NCBI GenBank assembly: GCA_017504655.1
Contig: JAFVQT010000026.1
Location: forward strand, 1 to 58,608
Direction of reading: 5' to 3'
Source: Clostridia bacterium
Lineage (GTDB): Bacteria; Bacillota; Clostridia; Christensenellales; Borkfalkiaceae
DNA: 58,608 bases
Shown: positions 33,108 through 40,869 of the stretch, piece after piece
Position numbering within the stretch: the first letter of the stretch is position 1
How the letters are laid out: each line of letters starts with the position of its first letter
The notes under the pieces: model-generated
The model's database searches: none
Told to the model about the DNA's origin: nothing
Seen by the model: only the letters and a program-made list of their open reading frames with translations
Program-made: the position numbers and the translations under genes

Positions 33108-33842
33108 ATGGAAGGTAAGGCATACAGTGCGCTTGCCCCTTACTATGAAAAGCTTATCAACGACTGCGACTATGAACAATGGTCGCAGTATGTTTTTAAT
33201 AGGCTTGAAAGGTATGCAAAGGGCAAGGTGGGGTGCGATTGCGCTTGCGGAAGCGGGTATTTTACACGATTTTTAAAAACTAAGGGATACGACGTTTACG
33301 GAGTAGATAATTCGGAAGATATGCTTGCAGAGGCAAACGCAAGGTCGTTTAAGGAAAAGATTTTAGTAGATTACCAAAAGCAGGACCTTAAGAGGTTTAA
33401 GACCTTTAAAAAGCTTGATTTTATAACGGTTATAAACGACGGGCTTAATTATTTAAGCCGAGCTGAGCTTAAAAGCGCAATCAAAAGCTTTTATACAGCT
33501 CTTGATAAGGATGGAGTTTTGCTTTTTGATATATCATCTGAGTATAAGCTTAAAAACGTTCTTGCAAACAATCTTTACGGCGAGGATTTAGACGAGGTAA
33601 CTTACCTGTGGTTTAACACGCTGTATGAGGATTTTGTAAAAATGGAGCTTACGTTTTTTGTCAAGGAGGGCGACGTCTATCGCCGTCAGGACGAAACGCA
33701 CGTTCAGCACGTTCACAAAACGGAAGATATAAAAAGACTTTTAAAAGAGGTCGGCTTTAACGTGGCAGAGGTCTGTGGACATCTTGGGCAAGAGCTTAGG
33801 GCTGACAGTCAACGAATAAATTTTATTGCGATAAAAAGATAA
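33108..33842 (+). CDS. Class I SAM-dependent methyltransferase
   Basis: A 244-residue Rossmann-fold methyltransferase. SAM motif I is GCDCACGSGYFTRFL (near residue 42), followed by VYGVDNSEDML (acidic end of strand 2) and FDFITVINDGLNYL-like motif IV. It is similar in layout to YqeM/CMO5-type small-molecule or tRNA methyltransferases; the substrate cannot be told. GGAAGG lies nine bases before the ATG, inside the previous gene. Only two bases separate it from hslO. Confidence 0.82.
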   Translation: MEGKAYSALAPYYEKLINDCDYEQWSQYVFNRLERYAKGKVGCDCACGSGYFTRFLKTKGYDVYGVDNSEDMLAEANARSFKEKILVDYQKQDLKRFKTFKKLDFITVINDGLNYLSRAELKSAIKSFYTALDKDGVLLFDISSEYKLKNVLANNLYGEDLDEVTYLWFNTLYEDFVKMELTFFVKEGDVYRRQDETHVQHVHKTEDIKRLLKEVGFNVAEVCGHLGQELRADSQRINFIAIKR

Positions 33843-33844
33843 TT

Positions 33845-34705
33845 ATGGGAAAACTGTTTAAAACACTTATTTTCGATGGGGAAATTTCCCTTTCGGTTAT
33901 AGATTCAACGGATATAGTAAACGAGGCGATTAAATTTCACAATTTAACCCCTGTGTGCGCCGCTGCACTCGGCAGGGTGCTTACCGTAACCGCTTTTATG
34001 TCGTCTTCTTTAAAGCACGAGGATGAAAGGCTTTCCGTAACTATAGAGGGCGACGGAAAGGGGGGGCAAATAGTAACCGCATGCGACGGCAAAATGCACG
34101 TCAGAGGACTCATAGGCAATCCGTTTGCCGACTTACCGCTAAATTCAAAGGGCAAGCTTGACGTTGGCGGTATCGTAGGTAAAAACGGGTCTATAACGGT
34201 TATCAAAAACCTCGGCTTAAAAGAGCCTTACGTTGGCAGATGTGATCTTGTCAGCGGTGAAATCGCAGAGGATTTTACCGCATATTACGCCTATAGTGAG
34301 CAACAGCCTACCGCAATGGCAATAGGCGTTTTAATAGGCAGAGATGAAACGTGCATAGGCGCAGGCGGTATAATAATTCAGCCTATGCCAAATTGCAGTG
34401 AGGAAAGCATAGTTAAGGCAGAAAAGCTTATAGGTGAGTTTGGCGACGTTAGTGCGAAAATTCATTCAATTGGCGCAGAGGGTATTATTAAGGAGTATTT
34501 TTCCGAATACGATTTTACCGAGTATAACCCCTCGTACGTTTGTAACTGCTCAAAGGAATATATAGACGGAATACTTATAACGCTTGGTGAGGACGAGCTT
34601 TACGATACTGTAGAAAAAGAGGGTAAAATAGAGGTTTGCTGTCATTTCTGCGATAAAAAGTACGTTTATTACAAGAAAGACGTAGATAAATTACTTGGTA
34701 AATAA
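33845..34705 (+). CDS. hslO: Redox-regulated chaperone Hsp33
   Basis: Cytosolic holdase activated by oxidation. It has 286 residues. The C-terminal zinc site has CNC (near residue 236) and CHFC (near 268), the CxC/CxxC pair typical of Hsp33. The N-terminal domain carries FMSSSLKHEDERLSVTIEGDGKGG. It starts two bases after the methyltransferase stop without a strong ribosome site, so it is probably coupled. Confidence 0.94.
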   Translation: MGKLFKTLIFDGEISLSVIDSTDIVNEAIKFHNLTPVCAAALGRVLTVTAFMSSSLKHEDERLSVTIEGDGKGGQIVTACDGKMHVRGLIGNPFADLPLNSKGKLDVGGIVGKNGSITVIKNLGLKEPYVGRCDLVSGEIAEDFTAYYAYSEQQPTAMAIGVLIGRDETCIGAGGIIIQPMPNCSEESIVKAEKLIGEFGDVSAKIHSIGAEGIIKEYFSEYDFTEYNPSYVCNCSKEYIDGILITLGEDELYDTVEKEGKIEVCCHFCDKKYVYYKKDVDKLLGK

Positions 34706-34706
34706 T

Positions 34707-36383
34707 ATGAAGGACAATCGTTTGAAGTATAAAAAAACGCTTGATATGGTATGCGAACGCGCAAATTTGTGCTGTGAAAGGGGCGACTATCTTTCTGCGT
34801 TATCCTCTCTGTTAAACGAGATGGAGCTAAGACCTGATTGTGCGGACGTCTGTGCCCACCTTGCCGATATTTATACTGAGCTTGGCATATACGAAAATGC
34901 AATTTCAATGTGGTTTAGGTTTCTTTTGAGAGCAAAGGAAGGCCTGTATTGGGAAGGCTATAACGGTTTAGGCGCGAGCTTTTATTTTCTTGGAAATAAA
35001 TATATGGCCGGGTATTATTTTAACGAACAGCTGATGAAAAACGAGGAAATCGACGGAGTATACGCCGACGTGTTAGAGGAATTTATAGAGGGCTTGGATA
35101 ATAACGGCGAATCGGGATTTAGCATTGTAAAAGAAAAAACAAGCGAAGATGTCGGTGAAGAAATTATACAGGGCGCGCTTTTGTATGCAGACGAACAAAA
35201 CTGTGAAAAGGCGTTAGAGCTTTTGTCCTCGATAGAAGATAGCAATCCAAAATTTGGTGAGGCGTCTTTTGAAAAGGCGTGTTTATATCTAAACAGCGGT
35301 GATTTTGAAAGGGCTTACGCATGTGTTCAGACAAGCTTAAAAAGCGGTTTTGCTCAGCTGTCTGCAATTTCTCTTGCAATAGATTTAGCATCTGCTACGG
35401 GAGATTCGCAGGCGGATGAATATAAAGAAATGCTTTTAAAATATCAGCCTATTGATGACGAGGATAAATATAAAAAGCTTATTGCCCTATGCGATTACAG
35501 TCTTTTCGACGAGGCTCTCAGCGTTGCAAACCAATTGTTAAACGATAACGTTAACGATGCCAACACGTCGTATATAAAGGGCTTTTTGCTTTATAATAAG
35601 GGCGATTTTGAAGGGGCGGAAAGGTGCTTTAAAAATGCATATTTGCTGTCTTACAGCTATCCGTCGCTATACTATTTAAAGGTCGCTCAAAGGGCTGTTG
35701 ACGGAAAACCGCTTTATAAGGAGCTTGAATTTAAGTTTTCCGTGCCGGATAAGGTAAATGAGGAAAATACAGATATTTTAAAGGGCTTTATCAGCGGAGA
35801 TAAGACTTTGGCAGAATTTTCTGACAGTCAGCTTTTAGAGCTTGCAGATTGGTGCTTTTCTACTAAAGACGAAAATTTGCAGTTCAGCTTGGGTTGGGTT
35901 TACGTTCGCTCAGGCGACGAAGTGCTTACGCGAAAGATAAAGGAAGAGCTTGTAAATCCGTCTGTTTCAGACTCTGTAAAGCAAAGCTTAGTTTCTATAA
36001 TGTGCGATCTGACTAAGGATTTGTCTGTAAAGGTAGTATATGAAAATTTCTTTATAAACCTTAAATTTAACAGACCCGAATTAAAAGATGAAAACAAGGA
36101 GCTTTTTAAAAAAGCATATGCAAAGGCGTTTGGGAGGTTGTCCGTTTTAAACCTCGAAAAAATGTACAGACTGTCGATTGGGGCATCAGAGCTTCAAAAG
36201 GAGCTTATTTCTGCAGGTAAGATTGACTGTGTAAAGAGCATTTCGGCTCTTTCTTGCGCAATGTATTTTTATTCGGGCTTAAACGTTTTTCAAAGCAACG
36301 AGTCTGCCTACGAGGTGTTCGGTGCAAAAAAAGAGGACGTAATTTCAATAATAAAACTTACGGAGATAAAAGATGAAAATTGA
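34707..36383 (+). CDS. Tetratricopeptide-repeat protein of unknown function
   Basis: A 558-residue soluble protein made of helical repeats. TPR-like units are clear near the start (GDYLSALSSLLNEMELRPD, DIYTELGIYENAISMWFRF), the middle (NCEKALELLSSIEDSNPKF, GDFERAYACVQTSL) and near residue 290 (YNKGDFEGAERCFKNAYLL). No catalytic domain was seen. ATG 34707 follows the hslO stop by one base. The 3' end overlaps the next gene by 11 bases, which suggests the two are made together. Confidence 0.8.
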   Translation: MKDNRLKYKKTLDMVCERANLCCERGDYLSALSSLLNEMELRPDCADVCAHLADIYTELGIYENAISMWFRFLLRAKEGLYWEGYNGLGASFYFLGNKYMAGYYFNEQLMKNEEIDGVYADVLEEFIEGLDNNGESGFSIVKEKTSEDVGEEIIQGALLYADEQNCEKALELLSSIEDSNPKFGEASFEKACLYLNSGDFERAYACVQTSLKSGFAQLSAISLAIDLASATGDSQADEYKEMLLKYQPIDDEDKYKKLIALCDYSLFDEALSVANQLLNDNVNDANTSYIKGFLLYNKGDFEGAERCFKNAYLLSYSYPSLYYLKVAQRAVDGKPLYKELEFKFSVPDKVNEENTDILKGFISGDKTLAEFSDSQLLELADWCFSTKDENLQFSLGWVYVRSGDEVLTRKIKEELVNPSVSDSVKQSLVSIMCDLTKDLSVKVVYENFFINLKFNRPELKDENKELFKKAYAKAFGRLSVLNLEKMYRLSIGASELQKELISAGKIDCVKSISALSCAMYFYSGLNVFQSNESAYEVFGAKKEDVISIIKLTEIKDEN

Positions 36384-37158
36384 CGTAGACGCTATATTTG
36401 ACGAGTATCTCAACGATTTTATAGAAAAGAATGCAGGTGTGCTCTCAGCCGTAGAGATAGAAAAGAAAATAGAAGAGCTGTACTTGGAGTTTGGTAATAT
36501 TCCATGTGATAAGTTGGGTGGGAAAACCCCTTTGAAGTATTTTGGCTCAATGGATAGCGACCGCCTTTTAGAGCTTTTAAAAGAGGGAATAGATGAAGGT
36601 GAGTCCGTTTCAGATTATTTGTGCAAAACCTTAGAGAGCCGTTTAGACTGTGAGGAGGCTTTAACCGAAATGGCACTTGAGGGCGAAGAAGAGCTTGCTG
36701 TTTGCGCAATCAATATTTTGGGGGCTATGGGCAGTAAAAAATCGCTTGTTAAATTCGTTGAGGCTTTAAGCGAGAAAAAGCTTCCGTCTGTTATCAGCGA
36801 CGTTTTAACCGAGGCTGTTTGTAAAAATGCCGATGCTGTAAAGGAAGAGGTTATCAAGGCTTATAAGCCTACGGGAATAGGCGCAGAGAGCTTTGAGGAA
36901 ATACTTTCTAATATGAGCAGAGATGAAAGAGTGTTTAAGCTTTTATACGCATGCTTTTTAAATAACAGAGCAAGCTTGGCTCTTAACGCTCAGTATCTTG
37001 CAAAATACGGTGACGAAAGAGCATTGACCGTTTTATATTCAACAATAAAGCGTCAGGATATTTCCTTGCTTGAATACAGTGAGCTTAAAAACGCAATTGA
37101 AAAATTGGGTGGAGAAGTGGAAGACGACGGAAGATTTGTAAGACAAACGAGTCATTAA
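36373..37158 (+). CDS. Helical-repeat protein of unknown function
   Basis: A 261-residue protein, acidic and predicted all-helical. HEAT-like pairs are visible around SDRLLELLKEGIDEGESVSDYL, EEELAVCAINILGAMGSKKSL and DERALTVLYSTIKRQD. No enzyme motif. It overlaps the upstream TPR gene by 11 bases and is followed by a hairpin terminator that also covers the start codon of the next gene. The TPR/HEAT pair may form a complex, which is inference. Confidence 0.75.
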   Translation: MKIDVDAIFDEYLNDFIEKNAGVLSAVEIEKKIEELYLEFGNIPCDKLGGKTPLKYFGSMDSDRLLELLKEGIDEGESVSDYLCKTLESRLDCEEALTEMALEGEEELAVCAINILGAMGSKKSLVKFVEALSEKKLPSVISDVLTEAVCKNADAVKEEVIKAYKPTGIGAESFEEILSNMSRDERVFKLLYACFLNNRASLALNAQYLAKYGDERALTVLYSTIKRQDISLLEYSELKNAIEKLGGEVEDDGRFVRQTSH

Positions 37159-37164
37159 AGCAAC

Positions 37165-37202
37165 AGCCTTTTCATAAGTTAAATTATGAGAAGGCTATTT
37201 TT
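37165..37202 (+). terminator. Terminator hairpin that covers the start codon of the YkvI-like gene
   Basis: 13-bp stem AGCCTTTTCATAA / TTATGAGAAGGCT (one wobble, loop GTTAAA), then ATTTTTAT. The ATG at 37186 lies in the 3' arm. Confidence 0.7.
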
Positions 37203-38181
37203 ATGCAGTTTTGTAACTGCATTTACAATCATTGGCAGTATTATAGGAGCGGGATTTATTACCGGAAAAGAGGTTTTTGAGTTCTTTGCAAAGGACCTAT
37301 CTCTAAGCGGTATCTATCTCGCTTTTTTGTCGTTTACCGGGTTGATTTACTTTGTTATGTCAAATCGCAATACGCAAATCAAAAAGTGGATTGAAGTATT
37401 TGTCGCCGTGTCGAATATCATTGTTGCGGGGTGTATGATTTCAGCCTTGGATTCGGTGTATAAAAGGGTGTTTTGTCTTACGGAAAAAGTAAAAATATTG
37501 TCGATAATTACTGCAATTTTGTTATTTATTATGACTTTAAACGGTATATCGATCGTAGAAAAATTTTGTTCTCTTTGCCTGCCGATAATGATAGGCGTAA
37601 TTATAGCCTTGTGCTTTTTAAAAACGGAAGATTATTCCTTGCCGTTATCGCCAAAAACGTTTGAAGGAATAGCCAAGCCGTTTATTTACGTTGGCTTTAA
37701 CGTTATACTTTCCGCAGGTGTAATAAAAAACAGTGGAGAAAAGCTATCTCCACCGTTTAAAATGTTGGCATCGCTATTAACCTCATTTTTAATCTGCACG
37801 CTCGTTTGGTTAATTTCACTTGTAGTAAAATGCAGTGAGTCAAATGATGAAATGCCGTTTATAAGCTTGTTTTACTCAAATGTAAAACTTTTAAAAATCA
37901 TTGATATATTAACACTTTTTGCAATTTATTCTACGCTTATATCTGCAATTTATACGATAAACAAATTTGGAGGTATAAGCCTTTCAATAAAGAGCAAGGT
38001 GTGTTTGCTTTTGCTTGCGATAACCGTATCGGAGCTGGGGTTTAGCCCTATCGTAGAGGTTTTATATCCGATTTTGGGAATACTTGCATATGCCTTTATT
38101 TTTGTTACTTTTCTTTTATCAGGACTTTTTCTAAGAGAGCAACCAAAGCATACATTGCCCCTGCAAGCAGACATAAAATAA
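37186..38181 (+). CDS. YkvI-like membrane transporter
   Basis: A 331-residue membrane protein with about ten helices. The first helix carries TIIGSIIGAGFITGKEVFEFF, the unwound GAGF(A/I)xGxE motif of YkvI proteins, which belong to the LeuT/APC-fold transporters. The substrate is unknown. The ATG at 37186 fits the family N-terminus, but it has no Shine-Dalgarno site and sits inside a terminator hairpin. The last 77 bases overlap the convergent ABC permease gene. Confidence 0.8.
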   Translation: MRRLFLCSFVTAFTIIGSIIGAGFITGKEVFEFFAKDLSLSGIYLAFLSFTGLIYFVMSNRNTQIKKWIEVFVAVSNIIVAGCMISALDSVYKRVFCLTEKVKILSIITAILLFIMTLNGISIVEKFCSLCLPIMIGVIIALCFLKTEDYSLPLSPKTFEGIAKPFIYVGFNVILSAGVIKNSGEKLSPPFKMLASLLTSFLICTLVWLISLVVKCSESNDEMPFISLFYSNVKLLKIIDILTLFAIYSTLISAIYTINKFGGISLSIKSKVCLLLLAITVSELGFSPIVEVLYPILGILAYAFIFVTFLLSGLFLREQPKHTLPLQADIK

Positions 38182-38911
38182 ACGTGCTTGCCATAACAAG
38201 GTCAAGCTTAAAGACTTGGCCGCCGTAAACAATCAGATATCCTATGCCTTGTCTTGACGTTAAGTATTCACCCATGATAGAGCCTATCCACGCCATGCCG
38301 ACGTTTATCTTAAGGCAGGATATAAAGCTTTTAAGCGAAGAGGGGATAACCAATTTGCTTAAAATTTGTAATTTTGTTGCACCCATGGATTTAAGTAGCA
38401 TTATCTTGCCCTTATCTGTTGACAAAAATGCATTTTGCATTGTAATTACGGTTACTATAACTGTTATGATTATAGCCATAAAGATTATTGATTTTATGCC
38501 ACTTCCAAACCAAACTATTATTATAGGACCGAGAGCAATTTTCGGTAAGCTGTTTAAAACTATGAGATATGGCTCGCATATTTTTCTCAGGCTTTCCGAC
38601 CACCAGAGGGCAACTGCTACCGCCGTGCCAAGTGCTGTTGCAATCAAAAAGCCTGCAACAGTTTCAAATAATGTGGTGCCAACGTGTATCCATAAATTGT
38701 CAGCTACAATTAAATTTTTAATTGTGCTTGCAACCCTCGTGGGGCTGCTCATCAAAAAGCTGTCAATAACAGAGTATCTTGCCAAAAGCTCCCATATAAG
38801 TAAAAAAGCAATCAGAATTGTCATTCTCATAGTATTTACAAAGACGGTGCTTCTGCGTTGAGATTTTAAAAACAGTAAGTGCTCGCGAGAGAATTCGTGA
38901 TTATTTTTCAT
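38105..38911 (-). CDS. ABC transporter permease (SsuC/TauC/NrtB type)
   Basis: A 268-residue permease with six helices. The binding-protein-dependent transport (EAA) loop is in KIMLLKSMGATKLQILSKLVIPSSLKSFISC-like form near residues 170-200. Permeases of this family serve sulfonate, taurine, nitrate or thiamine-precursor importers. Last gene of the operon; its start overlaps the end of the ATPase gene by 11 bases. Confidence 0.88.
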   Translation of the reverse strand: MKNNHEFSREHLLFLKSQRRSTVFVNTMRMTILIAFLLIWELLARYSVIDSFLMSSPTRVASTIKNLIVADNLWIHVGTTLFETVAGFLIATALGTAVAVALWWSESLRKICEPYLIVLNSLPKIALGPIIIVWFGSGIKSIIFMAIIITVIVTVITMQNAFLSTDKGKIMLLKSMGATKLQILSKLVIPSSLKSFISCLKINVGMAWIGSIMGEYLTSRQGIGYLIVYGGQVFKLDLVMASTFILCLLAGAMYALVALLEKVLIKEK

Positions 38912-39668
38912 AGTTTAATTCCCTCCATAGCCTTTCAAACCAAGATGAAAAGCCTTTAGATTCTCTTCTTTGAAGAGGGGTCAGGGCTTTATCGGTGTCA
39001 ATTTCGTGCAAATTGAGTATCTTAGACGGCCTTTTGGTTAAAACGATAATTCTGTCCGCAAGAGCAATTGCCTCGGATATATCGTGAGTTACTAATACGG
39101 CCGTCTTTTTCTCATTTTTAATAATTGCGTAAACGTCATCGCAAACGGCAAGCCTCGTTTGATAGTCAAGGGCAGAAAAGGGCTCGTCTAAAAGTAGTAT
39201 TTCGGGTGAGCAAGCAAGAGTTCTTATAAGGGCAACTCTTTGTCGCATTCCTCCTGACAGCTCGCTTGGATAAGAGCGTCTAAATTCCCAAAGCCCATAT
39301 TTTTTTAGTAGCTGTTGCACGTTTTTTCTCTTTTCAAGGTCTTTTTTAGCTCCGTGTATTTCAAGCGGAAGCATTGCGTTTGCCTCGACTGTGCGCCAAG
39401 GGAAAAGCTGATCCTTCTGCAGCATATATCCAATCATTTCGGTAGGGCTTAAGATTTCTTCTCCGTTTAAAAGAACCTTGCCGCCGCTGGGCTTTAAAAG
39501 CCCGGCAATAATAGATAAAATGCTTGTTTTACCGCATCCCGAAGGGCCGATTATTGCTATAAATTCTCCGCTGAACACGTCGAAGTCAATTTTTTTCAGT
39601 GCCTCTATTTCGCCCTGCATCGTGTGGTAAGACAGCGATACGTTTTCAATACTCAGTAATTTGTTCAT
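38901..39668 (-). CDS. ABC transporter ATPase (SsuB/TauB type)
   Basis: A 255-residue ATPase. Walker A GPSGCGKTS (near residue 42), signature LSGGMRQRVALIRTLA (near 138), Walker B ILLLDEPFSALD and the switch histidine in VTHDISEAIALADR are present. ATG with AAGGAGG upstream. Second gene of the operon. Confidence 0.92.
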   Translation of the reverse strand: MNKLLSIENVSLSYHTMQGEIEALKKIDFDVFSGEFIAIIGPSGCGKTSILSIIAGLLKPSGGKVLLNGEEILSPTEMIGYMLQKDQLFPWRTVEANAMLPLEIHGAKKDLEKRKNVQQLLKKYGLWEFRRSYPSELSGGMRQRVALIRTLACSPEILLLDEPFSALDYQTRLAVCDDVYAIIKNEKKTAVLVTHDISEAIALADRIIVLTKRPSKILNLHEIDTDKALTPLQRRESKGFSSWFERLWRELNYEK

Positions 39669-39696
39669 TTGTATTTTCCTCCTTTGAGAAAAACGG

Positions 39697-40701
39697 TTAT
39701 TTAAATATTTCTCCGTATAGAGAATTTGCGTAGGTATTATCTGTTATAAGCGAGTAATCAATTCTCCTTTCAAGCTCGCCTGCGTTTTCCATAACGTCCA
39801 AAAGATTGTTAAATGCAGTTTCAGTCATAGCCATGTGGGTCATCCATGCGTCTATTCTTTTATAGCTTGCAAGAGCAGTTGCAACTGAATTCAGCGAGGT
39901 GTCGGGGAATTGCTTTAACAGGCTTTCTGCCAAAACGGCATCGTCGGTTTCAGCCATGTATTTGATTGCTTTGTACATAGCTCTTATGAATTTTTCAACC
40001 GTTTCTCCGTTATTTTTAATATATCCCGACAACGCGGTAAACGCGGTGTAGGGGATTTCTCCGCTTTCCTCGCCAACGCTCGCTACGATATATCCCTTGC
40101 CTGCGCGTTGGTATTCACTTGCAGTTGGCTCAAACAGCGTCGTGTAGTCGCCCGTGCCACCTTCAAATGACGGACCCATAAGATTAAATGCAACGTCGTT
40201 ATTCAGCGTTACGTTTTGACCGTTATAAAGCCCATGCTTGTTTACTACGTATTCAAAGGTCATAGCAGGCACACCGCCTGTTCTTCCGGCAATGATTTCC
40301 TTCCCCTCTAAATCCTCCCACTTAAAGTCCGGCTCGTCGACTCTCGATACTAAAAATGAGCCGTCGCGCTTTGTGAGCTGACCTATTATTTTTGGCACAT
40401 CCTTTTTGCCCTCTAAGTAGACGTATACAGTAGCTTCAACACCCATAAGCCCTATATCGGCATCACCGGATAAAAGGGCAGTCATTGTTTTGTCTGCGCC
40501 ACCGCCGTTGGTGAGCTCTATCTCCAGCCCCTCCTCCTCAAAAAAGCCGTTTTCTATGGCAATGTATAAGGGCGCATAGAAGATAGAATGAGTAACCTCG
40601 TTTAAACGGATTTTAATAAGTCCGTCTTTGTTTTTCTTGCACGCTGAAAATGGCGTGACTACTATTAACAGTGCGATAAAAGTCGCAATAATTTTTTTCA
40701 T
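39697..40701 (-). CDS. NMT1/SsuA-type substrate-binding lipoprotein
   Basis: A 334-residue lipoprotein with signal peptide and lipobox VTPFSAC (Cys21). The mature part matches the NMT1/THI5-like binding fold (HSIFYAPLYIAIENGFFEEEGLEIEL, then GDADIGLMGVEATVY). Relatives bind sulfonates, nitrate, bicarbonate or pyrimidine thiamine precursors. No TPP riboswitch or sulfur gene is nearby, so the substrate is open. I chose ATG 40701 with AAAGGAG six bases upstream; the TTG at 40716 is upstream of that site. First gene of the three-gene import operon. Confidence 0.87.
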   Translation of the reverse strand: MKKIIATFIALLIVVTPFSACKKNKDGLIKIRLNEVTHSIFYAPLYIAIENGFFEEEGLEIELTNGGGADKTMTALLSGDADIGLMGVEATVYVYLEGKKDVPKIIGQLTKRDGSFLVSRVDEPDFKWEDLEGKEIIAGRTGGVPAMTFEYVVNKHGLYNGQNVTLNNDVAFNLMGPSFEGGTGDYTTLFEPTASEYQRAGKGYIVASVGEESGEIPYTAFTALSGYIKNNGETVEKFIRAMYKAIKYMAETDDAVLAESLLKQFPDTSLNSVATALASYKRIDAWMTHMAMTETAFNNLLDVMENAGELERRIDYSLITDNTYANSLYGEIFK

Positions 40702-40754
40702 AAATTCTCCTTTCAAAAATAATCATATTATATCGTATGAAATACGCGTTTTAT

Positions 40755-40783
40755 TTGACAATAAAAGTTTTTTATAATATAAT
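40755..40783 (+). promoter_or_regulatory. Consensus SigA promoter of valS
   Basis: TTGACA (40755-40760), 17 bases, TATAAT (40778-40783). About 80 bases of leader follow; it holds no T-box elements. Confidence 0.75.
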
Positions 40784-40869
40784 TATAAATACTTGACGAT
40801 AATTACGAGTTGTAGCCACTAGGTAAAATGGCGTAAATTTATACTTTTACAAAAGGTTGGAGATTGATT

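Noticed and set aside
40702..40869. T-box riboswitch in front of valS
   Set aside because: A consensus promoter leaves only about 80 bases of leader, with no specifier stem, T-box sequence or terminator.
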